From: Bauldia sp.
GTDB lineage: Bacteria > Pseudomonadota > Alphaproteobacteria > Rhizobiales > Kaistiaceae
Direction of reading: 5' to 3'
Assembly: GCA_020442095.1 (NCBI GenBank)
Contig: JAGRKY010000624.1
Location: 1 to 6,880, forward strand
DNA: 6,880 nucleotides
In this document: positions 1 to 3,829 of the stretch, in pieces
How positions within the stretch are numbered: the first letter of the stretch is position 1
Layout: the number at the start of each line of letters is the position of its first letter
Program-made: the position numbers and the translations under genes
The notes under the pieces: model-generated
The model's input: only the letters and a program-made list of their open reading frames with translations
The model's database searches: none
What the model was told of the DNA's origin: nothing

Positions 1-21
1 CGCGGGGATCGGGTCGGTCAT
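1..21 (-). CDS. 5' end of a minus-strand gene, possibly DUF2924 protein (partial)
   Basis: Only the first seven codons lie in the window, reading MTDPIPA on the minus strand and running off the left edge. A good Shine-Dalgarno sequence (GGAGAG, positions 31-26 on the minus strand) ends four bases before the ATG. The ATG overlaps the stop of the preceding minus-strand ORF as ATGA, the usual sign of translational coupling. From memory, DUF2924 proteins of alphaproteobacterial mobile regions often begin with a similar MxDPIPARIAAL-type sequence and follow a small ORF like the one seen here. Seven residues cannot prove a family. The start is well supported; the product name is inference from context. 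Confidence 0.45.
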
Positions 22-54
22 GCGACTCTCCGTCGTGGGCGTTTTGCATGACCG
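15..54 (-). promoter_or_regulatory. Inverted repeat enclosing the ribosome binding site and start of the left-edge gene
   Basis: CGGTCATGC (15-23) and GCATGACCG (46-54) are perfect 9-bp complements separated by 22 bases. In minus-strand RNA the 3' arm contains the ATG of the left-edge gene and the loop contains its GGAGAG. A ribosome finishing the upstream 67-aa ORF would open this stem, so the structure fits translational coupling. The repeat is seen directly; its role is inferred. Confidence 0.4.
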
Positions 55-221
55 CTCCGGTCGGGCGGGTTGTGTAGCGGAATTTCTCCAGCGTCGGCAG
101 ATACTTCGCTTGACTGGCGGGCGCGGAGGCGGATCAGGCCGAGGGCGAGCAGCTCGCAGACCTCGGCCAGTCGCTCGCGCGCAGATTGAGAATCGGGGCG
201 GATTGGGTTACAGATGTACAT
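18..221 (-). CDS. Small conserved-type hypothetical protein of a DUF2924/recombinase module (67 aa)
   Basis: This 67-residue protein has a central amphipathic stretch (ARERLAEVCELLALGLIRLRAR, about residues 14-35), then an S-rich turn and a basic tail (GHAKRPRRRVA). This resembles, from memory, a widespread unnamed small protein pattern (RLAEIxxILAxGLxRLRARxSS...) found just upstream of DUF2924 and recombinase-family genes in alphaproteobacteria. Its stop codon overlaps the start of the next minus-strand gene as ATGA. The ATG at 221 has AGGA close upstream (minus strand), with a rather short spacer; a downstream non-ATG start cannot be excluded. It has no cysteine motif, signal peptide or membrane segment. 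Its function is unknown. It is divergent from the gene at 365, so 222-364 should hold its promoter. No clear -35/-10 pair is visible there. Confidence 0.55.
   Translation of the reverse strand: MYICNPIRPDSQSARERLAEVCELLALGLIRLRARQSSEVSADAGEIPLHNPPDRSGHAKRPRRRVA
26..31 (-). promoter_or_regulatory. Ribosome binding site of the left-edge gene
   Basis: GGAGAG on the minus strand lies four bases before the ATG at 21-19. It is the main evidence that a second minus-strand gene begins here, inside the end of the 67-aa ORF. Confidence 0.55.
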
Positions 222-364
222 TGGTCCTGGGATGACAATTCCTCTGCCTTCTCCAGACCTCTACTCACGCTGATCGGAATTCGTCTCACGATCGGTTCGA
301 CCAAGTCCTTCAGTTCTGGCCGACTGTCGGTCGGTCGCGAGCCTTTTTTGCACAAGGAATACTC
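222..364. other. Divergent intergenic region between the minus- and plus-strand transcription units
   Basis: This 143-bp gap must hold the control region for two diverging units. It contains a repeated pair of words, CTCACG (264-269 and 285-290) and GATCGG (272-277 and 290-295), and a small palindrome CCGACTGTCGG (320-330) followed by more TCGG. Their spacing from the plus-strand start would allow operator function. No convincing -35/-10 pair stands out on either strand. A T6 run at about 343-349 has no GC stem directly before it and does not make a terminator. Confidence 0.35.
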
Positions 365-1597
365 ATGGCCAGGAATCTCAAGAAGTTCGTCAACCCACAG
401 TTCAGCGAAACCGTACCGCTCGAGCCGCTGCGGCGCCTGCTCGAACGCCATCCGGAGACGCCGAGCCATGTCGATCTCGGGCTGTTCGACACCGATCCCA
501 ACGCCGCCCGCAGGGCGGTGCTCGACTACCTCAAAGGCGACGCGGATACGCTGCCCGACGAACTGGTCGGCGACCTCCATCGCATTGCGGAACTGGCCAG
601 CCGCCAGGGCTTCGAGATCCTCCTGCAGCAGTGTCGGCGGTTCGGCGTCGCGCCGGCCGTGCAGTTCAAAGGCGGGTTTCAAGACCCGAAGGAGGTTGCC
701 CTCAGGACGCTGCTCGACCGCCCGGATATCTTCGACGCGGCCCACAAGCTCCTGGGGCTCTTCCAGACCACCGGCATCGCGGAATTCGCCGGGCTGACGG
801 AAGGCGTCGAGCCACAGGTCGAGCCGCCCGGCCTGGAGGCCTTTCGCAACGCCGCGGCGGCAATCTTCGAGGCGGAACTGCAAGGGAACTACTGCATGGT
901 CGAGCACTACGAGGACGGGCCCGAGACGGTGCTCGTTGTCGGGCACGGCGCACCGATCATGTTGACCACGGTCGTCGAGGAGCGGAAGGGACTTCCCAAA
1001 GCGATCCGCACCATCGAACAGGCCATACTGTCCTATTCGGCCGCGGGCGGCAGGCTGAAGATGGCGGGGGTTTCGAGGTCGAAACGGGTCCCTCTCGCGG
1101 AAGCGTTCGCGACTTGCCTGCTGGACGAATCCGGCTTCTTCCGGGGACCGGATGCCCAGAACCTCTACACGCTCGCGCCCGTCGAACGCGCATGGCCCGA
1201 CTTCGCGTTCACCCACAGGTTCGATGCCAGCATACGCAAGGTTCAGGTTGTCGAAGCCCAGGTGGATCGTGTCTCCCGCGATCTCTTCGGCGAGTTCGAC
1301 AAGCTCGAATGGTCGTTCATCGCGCGCGACAGCAAGGATAGTGCCCTGGTGCGGCTGCATGAGGCCAAGCCGGAGATCGAGTTTAACACCGGCGACTGGC
1401 GGATCGGTCACCTGGTCCTCCGGGTCAGGATCGATACCGGTGGGCGCGAGCCGGCGAGCGTCACCGTCAAGGTCAAGCCTCGGGCGGCCGTGACGTTCCG
1501 GCGGCATCGCTTCGAGGCACAGATCATGGAGCTTTTGCGTCGCAACGGAATCTGCTGTGACCGAGACACTGACCGCGCTGCTGTTGCGGCGGAGTGA
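365..1597 (+). CDS. Uncharacterised 410-aa protein, first gene of an overlapping pair
   Basis: I do not recognise this family. The start is supported by AAGGAA five bases before the ATG, and codon third positions are strongly G/C throughout. The N-terminal third (about residues 1-150) looks mainly helical and leucine-rich (LEPLRRLLERHPE, LRTLLDRPDIFDAAHKLLGLF). The middle (about 175-215) reads as mixed beta structure (YCMVEHYEDGPETVLVVGHG). The last 100 residues alternate charged and hydrophobic strands and end with basic FRRHRFEAQIMELLRR followed by Cys397-Cys398. There is no signal peptide, transmembrane segment, Walker motif or obvious nuclease or protease signature, so a soluble cytoplasmic protein is likely. 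It overlaps the next gene by 41 bases, which suggests coupled translation and possibly a joint complex. Its position between a recombination module and a replication cassette fits element cargo, but function is unknown. Confidence 0.85.
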   Translation: MARNLKKFVNPQFSETVPLEPLRRLLERHPETPSHVDLGLFDTDPNAARRAVLDYLKGDADTLPDELVGDLHRIAELASRQGFEILLQQCRRFGVAPAVQFKGGFQDPKEVALRTLLDRPDIFDAAHKLLGLFQTTGIAEFAGLTEGVEPQVEPPGLEAFRNAAAAIFEAELQGNYCMVEHYEDGPETVLVVGHGAPIMLTTVVEERKGLPKAIRTIEQAILSYSAAGGRLKMAGVSRSKRVPLAEAFATCLLDESGFFRGPDAQNLYTLAPVERAWPDFAFTHRFDASIRKVQVVEAQVDRVSRDLFGEFDKLEWSFIARDSKDSALVRLHEAKPEIEFNTGDWRIGHLVLRVRIDTGGREPASVTVKVKPRAAVTFRRHRFEAQIMELLRRNGICCDRDTDRAAVAAE

Positions 1598-2501
1598 GGC
1601 CGGCGACCCGGCGCCGCTGTCGGGGTTTCTGGCAAGACCGCACTTCGGTCCCGCCTTCGATCGGCTTCTGACGGCGGGTGTCATCGAGGAGATCGAACCG
1701 GCCGACAGCTGGCCGACCTGCGTCGGGTGCGATTGCGGGCTCGATGCCCGGCCGATCGAGCCGGCGAACGATGGCTTCATCGCTGTCTGCCCGAGCGCTG
1801 CCGGCGACGACATGGCGCTCGAGCAGGCGGATCGGCGGACGTTCCTGGTGCACGGCCGCTTGCTGGTCGCCTACCTTGCCGGCCGGCGCGATCCCCCGAC
1901 CGAGGTTCAGCACAACTTGTGGCATCTGGGTTTCAGGGTTCGCGACCGGGAGGTCTTCGCGACTCTGTGCCGATCGGTTGTCGCCAACGCCTCGGTCGTC
2001 GATGTGGTGAGATGGCGTGCGGGTGGAAAGGCGTGCCTCGTCGCCCCGCCTCCCGCGGGCGACATCGCGTCGCGCCTCGAGACGGCGGGCATTGCCGTGA
2101 TCCCTCCCGCGCAGGCGATCACGATCGATGATGCGGGGAGGGCGCGATTCGACGAAAGCGAGATGGCGAGGCTGGTTCGGAGCGGCCCGATCCGCCTCGA
2201 GGTTCGGTCATCGGACCGTGTGGTCCATATCGACGGAACGAGACAGCACGTTCCGGAGCGGCCGTTCGAGCTGCTGTTGCTGTTCATGCAGGCGTCGAGG
2301 ACGGGGAGCCCGTCCGTTGCCTCGCGTGACTTCGAGATGTCGAAGCAGCGGAAGACCAGCGACGTCCTGCGCGAGCTCAAGAAGGCGCTGACCAGGGGCC
2401 GCGCCAATGCCGCCGAGATCGACGGCTGGTTTGCGTGGCGCGGAAGCCTCGGCCGCTACGAACTCCTCCTCGATCCCGACCGGATCTCGTTCCTGGAGTA
2501 G
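1557..2501 (+). CDS. Uncharacterised 314-aa protein with Cys cluster and C-terminal winged-helix-like domain
   Basis: The chosen start is GTG at 1557, inside the end of the previous gene, with a weak ACGGAA about six bases upstream. No in-frame ATG precedes the hydrophobic start MTETLTALLLRR. Near the N-terminus four cysteines (C55, C58, C60, C78; CVGCDCG then AVCP) could bind zinc. Residues 95-210 look like an alpha/beta region of unknown type. The last 100 residues resemble the OmpR/PhoB C-terminal winged helix: a strand pair (IRLEVRSSDRVVHIDG), a helix with FELLLLFMQAS, a polar helix ending SDVLRELKKALTR, and a final hairpin GRYELLLDPDRI where response regulators carry GYRL. No phospho-receiver domain is present. 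It may be a DNA-binding partner or autoregulator of the gene at 365. The domain call rests on pattern only; the biological role is unknown. Confidence 0.83.
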   Translation: MTETLTALLLRRSEAGDPAPLSGFLARPHFGPAFDRLLTAGVIEEIEPADSWPTCVGCDCGLDARPIEPANDGFIAVCPSAAGDDMALEQADRRTFLVHGRLLVAYLAGRRDPPTEVQHNLWHLGFRVRDREVFATLCRSVVANASVVDVVRWRAGGKACLVAPPPAGDIASRLETAGIAVIPPAQAITIDDAGRARFDESEMARLVRSGPIRLEVRSSDRVVHIDGTRQHVPERPFELLLLFMQASRTGSPSVASRDFEMSKQRKTSDVLRELKKALTRGRANAAEIDGWFAWRGSLGRYELLLDPDRISFLE

Positions 2502-2538
2502 CGGCCCGCCCGCCGGATCCCATGACGAACCCATGGCG

Positions 2539-2555
2539 CTCCCACCCGATGGGAG
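2539..2555 (+). promoter_or_regulatory. Short hairpin in the gap before the sigma factor gene
   Basis: CTCCCA (2539-2544) and TGGGAG (2550-2555) are perfect complements around a 5-base loop. No U-tract follows, so it is not a typical intrinsic terminator. It lies 9 bases before a second, longer hairpin. Confidence 0.35.
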
Positions 2556-2564
2556 AAAGCGCAG

Positions 2565-2602
2565 TGCTTGAATGCCTCGGAACTTCAGCGAGGCATCGAG
2601 CA
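2565..2602 (+). promoter_or_regulatory. Hairpin burying the ribosome binding site of the sigma factor gene
   Basis: ATGCCTCG (2572-2579) pairs perfectly with CGAGGCAT (2589-2596) around a 9-base loop. With one bulged A (2571) and one G-U pair the stem continues: TGCTTG (2565-2570) with CGAGCA (2597-2602). About 14 pairs result. The downstream arm holds the GAGG (2590-2593) that would serve ATG 2602, and it ends on the A of that ATG. The pairing is seen in the sequence; control of sigma factor translation is inferred. Confidence 0.45.
2590..2593 (+). promoter_or_regulatory. Ribosome binding site deciding the sigma factor start
   Basis: GAGG lies eight bases before ATG 2602. The alternative in-frame ATG at 2572 has only GGGAG about 16 bases upstream, too far to be a good site, so 2602 is preferred. 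Confidence 0.5.
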
Positions 2603-3165
2603 TGGGAAGACCTTCATCCGAAACACTCAGCGTTCTTGCCGCCGAGGCCGAATCTGCGGCGTGCCGCCTGTGCTGGCGCCTGCGGCTTTCCGTGGCGGAG
2701 GTCGACGATCTCCGCCAGGAGCTCCTCGCCGATCTGGTCTGCCGTCTGCCGGCTTTCGACCCGAACCGTGGCACCCTCGGCGCCTTCGCCAACGTTGTCC
2801 TGCGCAACCGGTCCAGCCGCATCGCCAACCGGGTGATGCGGGAGCGGAGCGCGACCGGCGGTCCGATCCTGTCGCTCGATGCGACCTCCCCCGACGGGGC
2901 CAGCCTCGGCGAGACCCTGAGCGAGGGTGACGGGCTGGACGGCTGGTCCGGCCGACCGCCGGCAAACGCCCTCGCCGAACGTCGCCTCGATCTGTGCGCG
3001 GCATTGGAACGGCTCGACCACGACGACCGTCAATTCTGCGTTGGACTGTCCCGCTTCTCCGTCGACGAACTCGCGACACGGGGCCTCGGCTCGCGTGCCA
3101 CGCTCTACCGGCGCCTCCACCGCCTGCGCCTCGTTCTCACCGCCCACGGGGCTCGGGCGGCGTGA
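2602..3165 (+). CDS. Sigma-70 family (ECF-like) RNA polymerase sigma factor, 187 aa
   Basis: The protein should bind core RNA polymerase and direct it to specific promoters. Residues about 20-80 match sigma region 2: DDLRQELLADLVCRLPAFDPNRGTLGAF, then VVLRNRSSRIANRVMRER, which corresponds to the core-binding and -10 recognition helices. Residues about 129-180 match region 4: DLCAALERLDHDDRQF, then a helix-turn-helix SVDELATRGLGSRATLYRRLHRLRLVL for -35 contact. The linker (94-125) is acidic and Gly/Ser-rich. Length is normal for a two-domain group 4 factor. No anti-sigma gene is adjacent, which is unusual for stress-type ECF factors and fits a mobile-element factor working on its own operon. 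ATG 2602 is preferred over 2572 because of its GAGG; the longer form would be 197 aa. The -35/-10 sequences it recognises cannot be told from this window. Confidence 0.82.
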   Translation: MGRPSSETLSVLAAEAESAACRLCWRLRLSVAEVDDLRQELLADLVCRLPAFDPNRGTLGAFANVVLRNRSSRIANRVMRERSATGGPILSLDATSPDGASLGETLSEGDGLDGWSGRPPANALAERRLDLCAALERLDHDDRQFCVGLSRFSVDELATRGLGSRATLYRRLHRLRLVLTAHGARAA

Positions 3166-3199
3166 GACGGATCGCCGGACCGGTGAGTAGGGGCCAGTC

Positions 3200-3550
3200 A
3201 TGAGCATCTCATGCAACACAGCCCCGCGCCTTTCCGACGCCGAGTTCTGTTTTTGGGTCGGCGAAGCCCTGCCCGGAGACACGCTCGAGTATCATCGCGG
3301 CTTCATCGCGGTCGACGTCGGATCAGGCAATCTTTCCACCCCGGAGCAGAAGGCCCTGCGCAAGCTGGTCCGTAGCGCCGCCTGGGCTTCGGAGGCCGGC
3401 CTCGTCCATCTCGTGCAGCGTCGGCGCGGTCCGGGCGACTTCAGCTATCTCGCGGTCAAGCGGCCGCGCCCGCGCAGCACGCGCCGTGCACGGAGCGGGG
3501 CGGAGCAGCACCGGGCGGAGATCGAATCCGAGGCGGAGAAGGGGCCATGA
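3200..3550 (+). CDS. 116-aa hypothetical protein of the sigma/primase cassette
   Basis: The start is supported by AGGGG (3189-3193), six bases upstream. The protein has a compact folded core of about 85 residues (SDAEFCFWVGEALPGDTLEYHRGFIAVDV ... LRKLVRSAAWASEAGLVHLVQRRRGPGDFSYLAVKR) and then a very basic and polar tail (about residues 92-116), probably disordered. From memory, similar small proteins with PGDxxEYHRG and GxVHLVQRR motifs accompany primases on alphaproteobacterial plasmids and islands, but I know of no assigned function. The basic tail would suit nucleic-acid binding. Its stop overlaps the next start as ATGA (3547-3550), so the two are probably translated together. No membrane segment or signal peptide is present. 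Confidence 0.75.
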   Translation: MSISCNTAPRLSDAEFCFWVGEALPGDTLEYHRGFIAVDVGSGNLSTPEQKALRKLVRSAAWASEAGLVHLVQRRRGPGDFSYLAVKRPRPRSTRRARSGAEQHRAEIESEAEKGP

Positions 3551-3741
3551 CCGCTGCCTTCGAGCTTCCGTGCCATCTCACCGAGAGCCAACTGGCCGAG
3601 CGCTGGCAGCTGAGCGAGCGCACCCTCATCCGCTGGCGGGTGGAGGCGAAGGGTCCGGCCTGGCTGAAGCTGAACGGCCGGGTCCGATACCGCCTCGAGG
3701 ACGTGGTGGCATTCGAGCGCCAGCGTCGGCGCGATCCCTGA
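3547..3741 (+). CDS. AlpA/excisionase-like helix-turn-helix protein, 64 aa
   Basis: This is a small single-domain DNA-binding protein of the MerR/HTH_17 type. LTESQLAERWQLSERTLIRWR (about residues 11-31) is the helix-turn-helix, followed by a wing (GPAWLKLNGRVRYRLEDVVAFERQR) with the typical R-Y-x-x-E-D-V-x-x-F/W-x ending. Proteins of this size and shape act as excisionases (recombination directionality factors) or as activators of integrase genes (AlpA) in prophages and integrative elements; others are simple repressors. AAGGGG lies just before the ATG, and the start overlaps the preceding stop by four bases. Its place before a primase gene favours a role in element excision or replication control. 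Which of these it does cannot be decided from sequence. Confidence 0.8.
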   Translation: MTAAFELPCHLTESQLAERWQLSERTLIRWRVEAKGPAWLKLNGRVRYRLEDVVAFERQRRRDP

Positions 3742-3791
3742 CGGATGGCGGCGCCTCTCGATCGGGGCGTCACCGAAGGACAGCAACACCC

Positions 3792-3829
3792 GGAGGCGGC
3801 CAGTGGCCGCCATGCCGGTATTGGCATGA
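3792..3829 (+). promoter_or_regulatory. Possible leader peptide and start-codon hairpin before the primase
   Basis: A perfect GGAGG (3792-3796) lies six bases before GTG 3803, which opens an eight-codon ORF (MAAMPVLA) ending at TGA 3827-3829. That stop overlaps ATG 3826 of the primase as ATGA. In addition CATGCC (3811-3816) and GGCATG (3823-3828) form a 6-bp stem with a 6-base loop that contains the primase start codon. The pieces are seen; their use as a coupled leader is inferred. The same bases would be coding if the primase began at ATG 3745. Confidence 0.3.

Noticed and set aside
186..214. Possible plus-strand promoter TTGAGA / TACAGA with 17-bp spacing
   Set aside because: The -10 matches consensus at only three positions, and it lies inside the minus-strand small ORF about 150 bases from the start at 365.
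320..350. Possible intrinsic terminator (palindrome followed by T6)
   Set aside because: The palindrome ends about 13 bases before the T-run, with no stem adjacent to it, and no plus-strand gene upstream needs terminating.
134..1813. Long minus-strand open frame of 559 codons opposite the genes at 365 and 1557
   Set aside because: It lies wholly antisense to the plus-strand genes, which have a ribosome binding site and coherent protein-like sequence. GC-rich coding DNA often leaves the opposite frame open.
2435..2836. Plus-strand 133-codon frame crossing the gap between the genes at 1557 and 2602
   Set aside because: It overlaps both neighbours out of frame and its product is compositionally unlike a folded protein; the 2502-2601 gap is better read as non-coding.
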